Shown here piece by piece: positions 43,892 to 53,735 of a stretch of 64,000 nt of DNA. The DNA is taken from assembly GCF_900090045.1 (NCBI RefSeq), contig NC_041788.1, positions 3,033,501-3,097,500 of the forward strand, in the 5' to 3' direction. Every line of letters starts with the position of its first letter. The first letter of the stretch is position 1. The notes beneath the pieces are model-generated. The model had not been told where the DNA came from and searched no databases. It saw only the letters and a program-made list of their open reading frames with translations. The position numbers were made by a program, and so were the translations under genes. The DNA is from Plasmodium malariae. Lineage: Eukaryota; Apicomplexa; Aconoidasida; Haemosporida; Plasmodiidae.

Positions 43892-45274
43892 TCACATGTG
43901 AAATATGGATGGAGTTGCTAACGGTTCATTAAAAAACAAATCAAAACAATTATCTTCCTTCATTGGTGGTGTTCCATTAAATAAATTATTAAATTCTTCC
44001 GAGTCCTTTCCCTTATGAGAAGATTTAATTCCTTCCACGTTAATTTTAGACGTATTTGCCTGAATATTATCAACAGTATTTTCGTTTCCGTTATTATTAT
44101 TATTATTATTATTATCATTTTGTTCAAAATTCATTAAAGTATTATCTTGATTATTTATATATTCATTAGAGCATTCATCTATATGCATTTGATTTGTTTT
44201 ATTTAAAATATTATTATTGGTGTCCTCATTTTGTTTGTTAATTTTATTATATGATATAAAATTATCAAAATTGTTTGATATACTGCATTCATATATTTCT
44301 TTTTTATTATTTTTATCATGTTTATTTTCTATTAATACATTTTGGAAAATTTTTTTAATATTTTCAAACTTATTTTTTCCAAATACTAAAGCATTTTTTC
44401 CATCTCCTAGAGATAATTCATTACTATTGAATAATATATCATCGGTTACTTTTCTTGAGGTAACATTAATAAGCATGTCTATTTCTTCAGTTTTTTTTTC
44501 TTTATCTCTATTTTCACATTTGGTAAAAATTATTTCGTTACGATTTTTGCATTCAGAGTTTTTTTTTATTTCGTTTTTAGGATTACTGTTACATTTCTTA
44601 TAATAATTACAAGTTTTTTCATATTCAAAATTATATGTTTTTTTTTGTTTTTTTGTATTTCTATCATCTAATTGTTCTTTATTCAAATTTTTTGTTTTTA
44701 TAAATGTTCCCCTTGCATCATCATTCGAATGCGGTATTCTTTTCAAGCTTAAGTACTTTTTTCCTTTTGATAGCTCTTTACTGTTTTGGCTCAATTCTTT
44801 AAGTCTCTGAAGAGATAATAAATCATTGTTTTCTTGAATTTCCTGTTTAATTTTAAATTCAAGAGAATTCAATGAATCAAGGAAATTATCATTAATTGTT
44901 GTACAGTTTTTTTCATCATTTTTTCCTTCAAATTTATTCTTTTTTAAACAAGTTGAGACTTTATTATCAATGGAATTATAAAAAAGATTATTGGATTGTG
45001 TGTTAAATTTATTGAAAATTGTGTAATTTTCTTGGATATCTAATGCTTTTTCTTGACTAATTAAATAGTTATCCAGTTTTCTCATTTTTTCTTCTTTATA
45101 GCTTTTACTTCTTTTCTTTTCACCATTTTTAAATATATATTTTGTTTTTTTCATCTTTTTTTTTTTATTAATGGTTTTTACTGTCTTTGGATTTAAACGT
45201 TCTAATATGGTCTCTTTATACTTTTCAGCGAAATTTCGGATAAATGAAATTCCCTGCTCCAATTTCTTCTCCAT
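43892..45274 (-). CDS. Lys/Asn-rich protein of unknown function
   Basis: A single exon of 460 residues with an ATG at 45274. The N-terminus, MEKKLEQGISFIRNFAEKYK then ETILERLNPK, looks like a short amphipathic helix region and is followed by a strongly basic segment (KKKKMKKTKY, KKRSKSYKEEK) that could be a nuclear localisation signal. The middle is Lys/Asn/Glu-rich and probably disordered, with one short Asn run near residues 385-393. The end, FDLFFNEPLATPSIFHM, is more hydrophobic and may be a short binding motif. No known domain, signal peptide or membrane span is visible. It is divergent from the mitochondrial carrier gene. Function unknown. Confidence 0.8.
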   Translation of the reverse strand: MEKKLEQGISFIRNFAEKYKETILERLNPKTVKTINKKKKMKKTKYIFKNGEKKRSKSYKEEKMRKLDNYLISQEKALDIQENYTIFNKFNTQSNNLFYNSIDNKVSTCLKKNKFEGKNDEKNCTTINDNFLDSLNSLEFKIKQEIQENNDLLSLQRLKELSQNSKELSKGKKYLSLKRIPHSNDDARGTFIKTKNLNKEQLDDRNTKKQKKTYNFEYEKTCNYYKKCNSNPKNEIKKNSECKNRNEIIFTKCENRDKEKKTEEIDMLINVTSRKVTDDILFNSNELSLGDGKNALVFGKNKFENIKKIFQNVLIENKHDKNNKKEIYECSISNNFDNFISYNKINKQNEDTNNNILNKTNQMHIDECSNEYINNQDNTLMNFEQNDNNNNNNNNGNENTVDNIQANTSKINVEGIKSSHKGKDSEEFNNLFNGTPPMKEDNCFDLFFNEPLATPSIFHM

Positions 45275-45375
45275 TTTTTTACATAAAATTTCATTAAACT
45301 CACAGCTTCTTATAACGTTTAGTTATTTGACAGGTTATATAATGTGTTGTGTTTTATTTTCGTTGTAATACTTTG

Positions 45376-45535
45376 CTCATTTGCTTATTTGTTTATATGC
45401 ATATTTGTTTATTTGTTTATATGCTTATTTGTTTATATGCTTATTTGTTTATATGCTTATTTGTTTATATGCTTATTTGTTTATATGCTTATTTGTTTAT
45501 GTGTTTGTTTGTTTATATGCTTAAAGGTTTATTTT
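45376..45535. repeat. 16-bp repeat, TTTATATGCTTATTTG type
   Basis: About nine head-to-tail copies, degenerate at both ends, upstream of the Lys/Asn-rich gene and the carrier gene. Confidence 0.8.
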
Positions 45536-45635
45536 GCTTATTTGTTTGTTCATTTATTTAATTATATTATTTTGTTTTATTTTGTTTTTATTTTTTTTTT
45601 TTCCACGCAAAATATACTTTGCCATTTACAATCAA

Positions 45636-45759
45636 ATGGTATAAATTTAAATTTAAATTTAAATTAATATTAAAATTAAAATTAAAATTAAAATTAATAT
45701 TAAAATTAAAATTAAAATTAAAATTAATATTAAAATTAAAATTAAAATTAAAATTAAAA

Positions 45760-45803
<44 letters not shown>
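45636..45803. repeat. AAATTA hexamer repeat followed by long poly(T)
   Basis: More than 20 copies of AAATTA with regular interruptions by AATATT, running straight into a T tract of nearly 40 bases. Confidence 0.85.
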
Positions 45804-45804
<1 letters not shown>

Positions 45805-46596
45805 TTTTTCTAATTTTCGATTCCTATTTTTTTTTTTTTAAATAGCAAGTTTTTTAATGAGTATTTAAACATGTTTTACCCTTGAATATTTCTTTTTAAA
45901 ATAATATTCTTACACACCCTTCAAAAGAATCAGTTAATCACATTTTTTAAAATTATTTTTTAAGTGTTAATGTTTATAACAAATGAGAAACATTCAATTT
46001 GAGGAAGTTACACGTAAAACATTCGTCACAAAAAAAAAAAAAAAAAAAAAAAAAAATCGTAATGAAACATTTTTTTTTTAAATAATTAACGACAGAAAAA
46101 AAGCAATTAAAAGTGTAGAAAAATAAACTTTGAACACAGGATTTTTTATTTTTTGTATTAGTCGAGATTTCTATTCTCTTTGAAATAAATCGATACAACA
46201 GAATGAGCGATGTGGGTTAAGAATGCATGATGAGAATGAATGTTAAGAGAGTAATATTAAAAGGTGTAAATCTTTTTTATTCGAAAAGAAAAAGAAATTA
46301 TAATTTCATTCTTTTTTATCAGTAAGAGCATTTTTAACATTACTATAAAAAACAATAATAAAAAAAAGGATAAAATATTAAATATACTCTGAGTACTGTA
46401 AAATGCAATTTTAGCATACTTATTCATGTGTACAACGCTTATTTTATATTTATTACAAGATAAAATCGTATATTTTTAAGTACATAAGTTTCTAAGAACG
46501 ATAAAATAAATTTAATCTTTTTTTTTTTTTTTTTTTTTGCCTTTTCGGTTGAATGAAATTCTATTTTCTGTCTTTTTCTTTTTCTAGTAAAATCTA

Positions 46597-48517
46597 ATGG
46601 AGCAACATTTACGTAAATCCAAAAATGATAATCATTATAAAAAATATTAATTATTTTACCTTCTGCTAGCTATTTTAATATGTTATCATTTTTTTTTTTT
46701 TTTTTTATCATTATCCCATAACTTTAATAGATAATTTAATAACTGGAGCTATATCTGGTGTTATTGTTGATATGGTGTTATATCCAATTGATAACTTAAA
46801 AACAAAAGTTCAGGCCAAATTACCCTTTACAATTTTTGAAACAAAAAATTTGTATAATGGGATTTTACCAACTCTAATAGGTACTGCCCCTGCTAGCGCA
46901 TTTTTTTATTGTTTTTATGAACTGTCCAAAAAATTATTAACAGGTAATAACTTTTTTTTTTGTTTTTTTTTCCCTGTATAATTTTGACACAGTAATAATT
47001 ATGTATGCATACAAAAAAATGTCCAAGTTCATAATAATGTATAATTTGTATACTATGAAGATAAAAAAGGGCAAAATATAAAACATCATGATATTGCTCT
47101 GAACTGATATTATTAAAATAACTATAATGAACACAAATTGCAATATATATGTTATCACCATATATTTTTAATCCTCTCCCTTAGTATTAATAAAAATTAA
47201 ACATTATGACAATGAAATATGATAATGCAGAAATTGTAATTAAAGAATTTATTTATAAGATGATAACTTTTTATGCTTTATATAATAAATAAAAATGAAA
47301 ATATACAGAATATTACATTTTAAGGCAATTTATTATTAAATGAATAAATATGTTTTTTGTTTATAGAAAAGAATGAAAATATTAGCAAAAGTAAATTGTA
47401 TTTAATTTCAACAACAATAGCGGAAATTGCATCTTGTGCAGTAAGGTAGATGGAATGAAAAAAAAAAAAAAAAAAAAAAAGTTGGTGTCTTAGTATAATT
47501 GTAAACAAGAACTATTCTTACTTAATAGGCTACCATTTGAGATAGTGAAACAGAAAATGCAAATTTCTACTAATAGATCTATGATAAATACAATATATGA
47601 TATTTCAAAAACGGAAGGATTGTTTAAATTTTTGTTTAAAAGTTATTTAATTATGATAGTAAGAGAAATTCCCTTCGACTATATTCAATACTTTCTGTGG
47701 GAAACATTTAAGGAGAAGGCAAAAAAAGGTAGTCAAAAAGAGAAAGACGCAAGAAGAGAAAAACTAAAAAAGTGAAAAACTAAAAAAGTGAAAAACTAAA
47801 AAAATGAAAAACTAAAAAAGTGAAAAACTAAAAAAATGAAAAACTAGAAAAATGAAAAACTAGAAAAATGAAAAACTAGAATATTGAAAAACTAAAAAAA
47901 TGAAAAGTGAATAATGAAAAAATGAAAAATACAAAAAATAAAAATATATCAATTTATTTTACTTCCTAAAGACTTTAGCAATATTTCTGAAAAGTACCCC
48001 ACTATAACGTCTTCCGTGTGTGGCGGAATGGCAGGTTAGAAAACAAAAAAAAAAAAAAAGACCATATGACAAAACTCCATATGTGCATTGAAATTTATTT
48101 AACATTTTTATTGCCGCACGTATTTTTGAAAAGGATACGAAACATGATTAATAAGAGATATTTATCTATGTATGTACGCAGGAGGAATATCTGGATTTTT
48201 AACTACTCCCATTGATGTTATAAAAACGAGGCAGATAATATTTGTATAAAAAACAAATGTGTTTTATTAAACTATATTATATATTTACTTCACATTTTTT
48301 TATTGTGATGTTAAGTTACATATTTTATATTATTTTCTAAATTAAAAAAAAAAAAAATTAGGGGAAGAACTATGGAGAGACTATTAAAGATATAGCGAAG
48401 GACGGATATCTATCATTTTATAAAGGGTGCTATTTTAGATCCTGTTATTTATTTTTTGGCGGTTTTATATTTTTTGGGGCCCTAAGATTTTTTTCTTTCA
48501 GAGAAGACAAGGGTTGA
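46597..48517 (+). CDS. mitochondrial carrier, S-adenosylmethionine type, seven exons
   Basis: Exons read from splice signals with matching phases: 46597-46612, 46731-46943, 47367-47445, 47529-47728, 47972-48034, 48182-48243, 48362-48517 (TGA). This gives 262 residues, the usual length for the family. Three mitochondrial-carrier repeats are present, with signatures YPIDNLKTK, LPFEIVKQK and TPIDVIKTR (P-X-D/E-X-X-K/R). The order and spacing of AISGVIVDMVLYPIDNLKTK, EIASCAVRLPFEIVKQKMQ, REIPFDYIQYFLWE and SSVCGGMAGGISGFLTTPID match human SLC25A26 and yeast Sam5, which exchange S-adenosylmethionine for S-adenosylhomocysteine across the inner membrane to supply methylation. The substrate is inferred from similarity. 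Intron 4 carries a minisatellite. The 16-base first exon (MEQHL) is the least certain exon. Confidence 0.8.
47757..47895. repeat. minisatellite of 15-16 bp within a carrier-gene intron
   Basis: About nine copies of GAAAAACTAAAAAAGT and close variants lie inside intron 4 (47729-47971) of the carrier gene. They bring in-frame stops, which confirms that the segment must be spliced out. Confidence 0.85.
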
Positions 48518-48973
48518 GTTATGTTCTAATATATTTCTTTTCATTTTGATCATTGCCACTGTTCCTATATTGGTGCGACATGTTATACATATATATATAT
48601 GTATATTATGTATATATATACATATGTATATGTGTATATATATTTCAGTTTTTAAAAAATTGTACAAAGATTCCTTAATGTGCGCATATCATTCAGGTAT
48701 TTGGTTTTGCTTTTATTTTTATGAAAATACAATTTCTCTATCTAAGCTTTTTCCTTTTTTTCTGGTCATACGATACCGCGCATTTAAATTATGAGCGATA
48801 TTTTATGTACCCTCTATTTTATGTATATATGTATACGTATATATAAATAAACGTATAGGATTTCAATTTTTCTTTGATATATGTAACAGGTACATTTTAT
48901 GTTGTATCGTTTTTGTTGCTCATATTTATTTTTTTATTTTATTTTTTTTATTGATGAGTCTTTAATATAACAT
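48518..48973. other. intergenic region downstream of the carrier gene
   Basis: 3' flank with TA/TG microsatellite around 48585-48640. An 82-codon open frame (48546-48794) is probably fortuitous. No gene seen. Confidence 0.5.
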
Positions 48974-49330
48974 TTAAAGAAAAAATATATTTGGGGTATT
49001 ATTTAAAATTTTTATTAATATTTTATTTTTAGTTGTATATAATATTATAAATGGTTGTGTAAATTTCAAAGGTACAGTCATACTTGAAAATAGTTTATTG
49101 TACTTCGTAAAAATATGGATGATTACTTTCTCAAGTTCAACTAAAAAAATGAGGAAATGTGATACAGGAATTTCAGTTTTTATCTTCATTTTATTATTCC
49201 ATTTACTCACAAAATTTCTTATTTTATACATAATTAAAATGTGTAGTTGTTTTAATACTTTTAATATTTGCTTTGTTCTACAGTTTGGTTTACTGATTTT
49301 TTTTTTTTTTATAATTGTCATTTGCTTCAT
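48974..49330 (-). CDS. possible small protein, 118 residues
   Basis: An uninterrupted ATG-initiated frame of 118 codons on the A-rich strand, where chance frames are normally cut quickly by TAA. The product is basic and starts MKQMTIIKKKKISKPNCRTK; a more hydrophobic second half includes PVSHFLIFLVELEKVIIHIF. It contains an A13 run near its start, which argues for caution. The opposite strand is also open for 83 codons. No family recognised. Confidence 0.3.
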   Translation of the reverse strand: MKQMTIIKKKKISKPNCRTKQILKVLKQLHILIMYKIRNFVSKWNNKMKIKTEIPVSHFLIFLVELEKVIIHIFTKYNKLFSSMTVPLKFTQPFIILYTTKNKILIKILNNTPNIFFL

Positions 49331-49458
49331 ACATGTTATATCATTTTAAAACTTATACTAAAATATATAATTCGAAAGAAAATAAAAAAAAAAAAAAAAA
49401 ATTTATAAAATATCAATAATGTAATCATAAGAAAAATTACCTAACGTGTAGTCTTTCA

Positions 49459-49757
49459 ATGAGGGTGGTTCAGAAGATATATTTTAGCTGTTATGAACAT
49501 TTATTTTATTATTATTTTTACTTTATGAGTATATAAACATATAATTATATAACTATATATAAATGTGTTTAGGCCTAATAATTTTTGCATAAAATTTTTA
49601 AAACACAGAAATAGTGGCATTTAAAGAAAAAAAAAAAGTACACATTAAAAAAAAAATTGACTTTTCCATTGTCCCACCGGATCAAAGTATTTTAAAGATG
49701 ATTCTTCATATTTTAGGATTTGTTATTTATCCTCTAAAGAGGTCAAGCAAAAAATAA
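49459..49757 (+). CDS. candidate two-exon small gene, 72 residues
   Basis: Read from splice signals. Exon 1 49459-49528 starts with ATG and encodes MRVVQKIYFSCYEHLF and an aromatic tail; donor A|GTATAT. Exon 2 49609-49757 follows acceptor AACACAG and encodes KIVAFKEKKKVHIKKKIDF, then SIVPPDQSILKMILHILGFV and YPLKRSSKK with TAA. The phases match across an 80-base intron. The second exon has a GC-richer, balanced core and could be a short membrane segment followed by a basic tail. It lies between the carrier gene and RFC4, in the same orientation. The family is not recognised. Confidence 0.4.
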
Positions 49758-50790
49758 AAATAGAACCTTACAAAATATTATAATTTAGATTTTTTTTTTT
49801 TCATGTAATGATAACAATTTTAACTACCTATGCATACCCACGTATAATAAGAATGTACATAAGTAGGCAATAAGGTATTTACCCATGTATATAAATGTAT
49901 ACATATATATATATGATATATATGAATTTACAATGAGGCTATCTGCACTGTTTCGTAAATTATGAACGAAACAGGAAATTAAGTTTGAGCGCTTTCATAT
50001 CGAAAGAAAAGAAAAAAAAATAAAATAAAAAAAAGAGGAGTACGGGACTACTATATATATATAATAAACGGAAAAGAAAAACAAAAAAAAAAAGGAAACA
50101 GAGGCTTGTAAATTTAATACTAAAAACAATCTTTTTCCTTTTATGATTTTATCCTTTTATGCTCTTATCCTTTTTTGTACATTGATATAATAAGATATCT
50201 AAAAATAACAAGGTGTTAAAAAGCTATTACTCATTTGGGGAATATACTGACTGATATTAAGTTAATCACTTAAGTTTACACAAAACATGATTATTTTTAT
50301 AGAGAAAATAAATAATAATGTAGACATTAATATATTGAAAGGAAAAAAAAAAAAAATTTAAAAGTTATTGTACATTATGTATACAGTAATATGCAATAAC
50401 GCATATATGTATGAATTATACATATATATATAATATGTATGTTTGAGTGAGAGAACACACTAATAATTTATTGAAGCCCCCATTTAAATAATATTATGCT
50501 TCATTTACAATGTAATGCTTGTAATTTAATTTCATATAAGGGGTGAGTAATACTATAAATCTCTTTAATAAGTTTTTTTAGATGCCATTCTTCTTTTTTT
50601 TTTTTTTCTTATTTTTTTCTATTTATTTAGAATAATTTCGAAAATAATTAATTTTAGCTGATATTTCAGAAGTAAAGTACTTTTATGAGTACCAAAATAG
50701 TACGCTTCTTTTTTTTTTTTAGTAATTTGCATTTTTGCGAATTTGAATTTTAAGGATAAAATTACAAGTATACAGTTAGGGTTTAACATA
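49758..50790. promoter_or_regulatory. upstream region of the RFC gene
   Basis: About 1 kb of AT-rich sequence with poly(A), poly(T) and TA tracts. Nothing beyond an expected promoter for the RFC subunit gene is seen. Confidence 0.5.
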
Positions 50791-51132
50791 ATGGAGGAAG
50801 AAGACACATTCAAAAATAGGTTACTGAAAAGAAATATTGATATATGGATTGAAAAATATCGACCAGAATATTTAGATGATGTGGTGGGAAATCCTTTTGT
50901 TATAAATACTTTAAAGAGCATAGTTGTGTCAGGGAATATGCCTAACTTACTTTTAGCTGTAAGCCTTTATACTTCATGTACAGAAGAAGCCGTGTTATTG
51001 TGTTACCATCGTTACTTGAAATTGTTTTCTTAAATGTTTATACGTGTATGTATGTGTATGTATATGTATGTGTATGTATATGTATGTGTATGTATATGTA
51101 TGTGTATGTATATGTATGTGTATGTATATGTA

Positions 51133-51169
<37 letters not shown>

Positions 51170-52465
51170 GTATATGTATGTATATGTATGTGTATGTGTA
51201 TGTATATGTATGTATATGTATGTGTATGTATGTGTATGTATATGTATATACGTGCATGTATATATGTGTACATATGTATGTATATGTGACATACGTATTG
51301 CTTCATTTGTTATCTTGAAATTTTTTTCCTTTTTTTGCACATTTTCGTTTTGTAAGAGTACTATTTTTCTTTGTCGTAAAATTAAGCGCATATCTATTTT
51401 CGTAACACAACATAGATGATTTTTATGTTTTTTCAGATCTTTTTTAACAAATGTTCATCCAAAAATATTTACTGACCTTATATATTCTTATTACATTAAA
51501 ATTCACTTTTTTTATTGCCACTTTTCACAAAATTTGGCAAATTCTTCGTATTTTTGCTCAATTTTTTCCAAATTTATTTGCCCTCCTTTTTAACGAAAAC
51601 TATTTGCACATTTTCGCAGGGTGCTCCAGGTACAGGAAAAACTACAAGTATTTTATGCCTAGCTAGCGAGATGCTGGGTAACCAAGCTAAAAAAGCTGTA
51701 CTTGAACTAAATGCGTCGGACGATAGAGGTATTAATGTAATAAGAGACAGAATAAAAAGCTTTGCTAAAGAAATTATAAGTTTACCTCCAGGAAAGCACA
51801 AAATAATAATTTTAGATGAAGTAGATTCAATGACAACTGCAGCTCAGCAGTCTTTGAGAAGAATCATGGAATTGTATTCAGATACTACGAGATTTGCATT
51901 GGCTTGTAATCAATCAGAAAAAATAATAGATGCTCTACAAAGTAGGTGTGCCATAATTAGATACTTCAAACTAACTGATGACCAGGTTTTAAAAAGAATA
52001 TTAAAAATATGTAAATATGAAAATATAAAATACACAGATGATGGGTTGGAAACATTGACCTTTATTGCAGATGGTGATTTAAGAAAAGCTGTTAACTGCT
52101 TACAGTCAACTTATGCAGGATTAGAAATTATAAATAAAGAAAATGTGTTAAATATTTGTGATATTCCATCCCCTGAAAGAATTGAAAATTTATTAAAATA
52201 TTGTATTAATTGTGAATGGAAAAAAGCACATGATATTGCTTATGATATGATTAAAGAAGGACACACACCATTTGATGTAGCATTAACGTCGTCAAATGTT
52301 TTAAGGAGATATGATCTTGGATCTGAAGCTGTTCAAATAGAGTTCTTAAAAATTGGTGCAATGGCATGTAATACTATGGCCAGTGGATTAGCTAGTGTAA
52401 TACAACTGGATAAACTGCTTGCAGATTGGTGTATAGCTGCAAAAACATTTAGAACCAAGTGTTAA
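50791..52465 (+). CDS. RFC4: replication factor C small subunit (yeast RFC4/human RFC2 type)
   Basis: Two exons: 50791-50958 (ATG, MEEEDTFKNRLL; donor GTAAGC) and 51620-52465 (acceptor TTTTCGCAG; stop TAA), phase 0, 337 residues. RFC boxes appear in order: IWIEKYRPEYLDDVVGN (box II), NMPNLLLAGAPGTGKTTS (Walker A, split by the intron just before GAPGTGKT), LELNASDDRGI (box IV), HKIIILDEVDSMT (Walker B), RFALACNQSEKIIDALQSRC (with the SRC arginine finger), then DGDLRKAVNCLQS. Walker A is intact, and the sequence tracks human RFC2 closely throughout (for example TTRFALACN and YTDDGLE). RFC loads the PCNA clamp at primer-template junctions in DNA replication and repair. The small-subunit assignment follows from this close match. 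Confidence 0.92.
50959..51619 (+). other. RFC4 intron with a TATGTG-type microsatellite
   Basis: The 661-base intron is long for this genome and contains a TATGTG/TATGTA repeat at about 51040-51280, about 240 bases. The repeat is open in many frames on both strands but is clearly intronic. Confidence 0.8.
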
Positions 52466-52692
52466 CTGGAGGGCACGTATACAGAAGGCGGGTGTGATAG
52501 GAGCGCCATCAAATGTAACAGTGGTAATGAGAGTAATAAGACAGGAAAACATTTAAAAACAATCCTTAACATATTGATAATGCCAAGGAATATTTAAACA
52601 AAACCCTTCTTCTATTATGGCAAAAGGCCCATCTGAAAAGTTGAAGCGCCTTAATACGATTAGCCCTTTAAAGCGACTTACACGTAAATTGG

Positions 52693-53013
52693 ACCTACTC
52701 GCTAATTAGACCTACTCGCTAATTAGACCTACGCGTTAATTAGACCTACGCGTTAATTAGACCTACGCGTTAATTAGACCTACGCGTTAATTAGACCTAC
52801 GCGTTAATTAGACCTACGCGTTAATTAGACCTACGCGTTAATTAGACCTACGCGTTAATTAGACCTACGCGCTAATTAGACCTACTCGCTAATTAGACCT
52901 ACGCGTTAATTAGACCTACGCGTTAATTAGACCTACGCGTTAATTAGACCTAAGCGCTAATTAGACCTACGCGCCAATTAGACCTACGCGTTAATTAGAC
53001 CTACGCGTTAATT
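52693..53013. repeat. 17-bp GC-richer minisatellite, 18 full copies plus a partial
   Basis: The unit ACCTACGCGTTAATTAG is repeated head to tail 18 times with a final copy of 15 bases. Variants are few: CTACTCGCTAATT at the left end and once in the middle, and single CTAAGCGCTAATT and CTACGCGCCAATT copies to the right. GC is about 40 percent, far above the flanks. Confidence 0.95.
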
Positions 53014-53227
53014 CTTTGTACTCTATAATATCATAACTGTTGTGTTCTTTCTTATGCGGTTTTGTACATATCTGCGTATTCATGCATTTGCGCATTCATT
53101 TATTTTTTCCCCTTAATGAGCAGGGTGTATTCGTCAAAATATACGACTTTAAATGCTGAATGATAACTATATCATTTTTCACAGTTTAACACTTTAATAA
53201 TTTTCATTTTTTATCGTTCATTCCTTA

Positions 53228-53324
53228 CATTTTACGTTTTATGTTTTACTTTAATGTTTTACGTTTTATGTTTTACGTTTTATGTTTTACGTTTTATGTT
53301 TTACGTTTTATGTTTTACGTTTTA
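53228..53324. repeat. 14-bp repeat TTTTACGTTTTATG
   Basis: About seven copies, near-perfect except for one that reads TTTTACTTTAATG, in the same convergent intergenic region as the 17-bp array. Confidence 0.85.
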
Positions 53325-53735
53325 TATATTTCTTTCTTTTTTCTTTGTTTTTATCATATCGACGCAATTATTAACAATTTATCTTTGGACGTTTATTTTT
53401 CAATTTAAAAAAAATTTACGGTACACAATATAAAAAAAAAAAAAGTCACCACAGATTAATAAACAAAACGTAACAGATGTGGCAATATGTTTTATTGCAC
53501 CATTCTGCCTTTCAAAAAAAGAGCGTTTCCTTCAATCAGTTTATTTTCATTAACGAACGTTCCGTAGACACACAATCAAGCGGGAGTATCTTGTGCCAAA
53601 TCATTTCGCTGTGAGTGCATTTATACATGTATATGTATGTACAGCATGTGCACACTTGCGTATATATATTTATATATAATACATCCATACATCCACACCC
53701 ACTTAGAGAAATGTTTGCACAATTTTACTACCGAG

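Larger units (their letters stand above)
45275..46596. promoter_or_regulatory. divergent intergenic region rich in simple repeats
   Basis: This separates the Lys/Asn-rich gene (-) from the mitochondrial carrier gene (+), so both promoters should be here. It holds a 16-bp repeat (45376-45535), an AAATTA-type repeat (45636-45767), a poly(T) run of nearly 40 bases (45765-45803) and a poly(A) run near 46030-46056. No gene. Confidence 0.6.
52466..53735. other. convergent intergenic region between RFC4 and the helicase
   Basis: This is the 3' side of both genes. It is dominated by the 17-bp minisatellite (52693-53013) and a 14-bp repeat (53228-53324). The remainder has no recognisable gene. Confidence 0.65.

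Noticed and set aside
45344..45813. Plus-strand frames rich in CLFVYMLI and KLKLKL
   Set aside because: They are translations of the 16-bp and AAATTA repeats in a promoter region and have no non-repeat sequence.
47545..47775. A stand-alone 76-residue protein
   Set aside because: Its N-terminal part is exon 4 of the mitochondrial carrier; the Lys-rich end is read-through into an intron minisatellite.
51034..51419. Several overlapping open frames on both strands in the RFC4 intron
   Set aside because: All derive from the TATGTG/TATGTA microsatellite, which lacks stops; splice sites and RFC homology place the segment in an intron.
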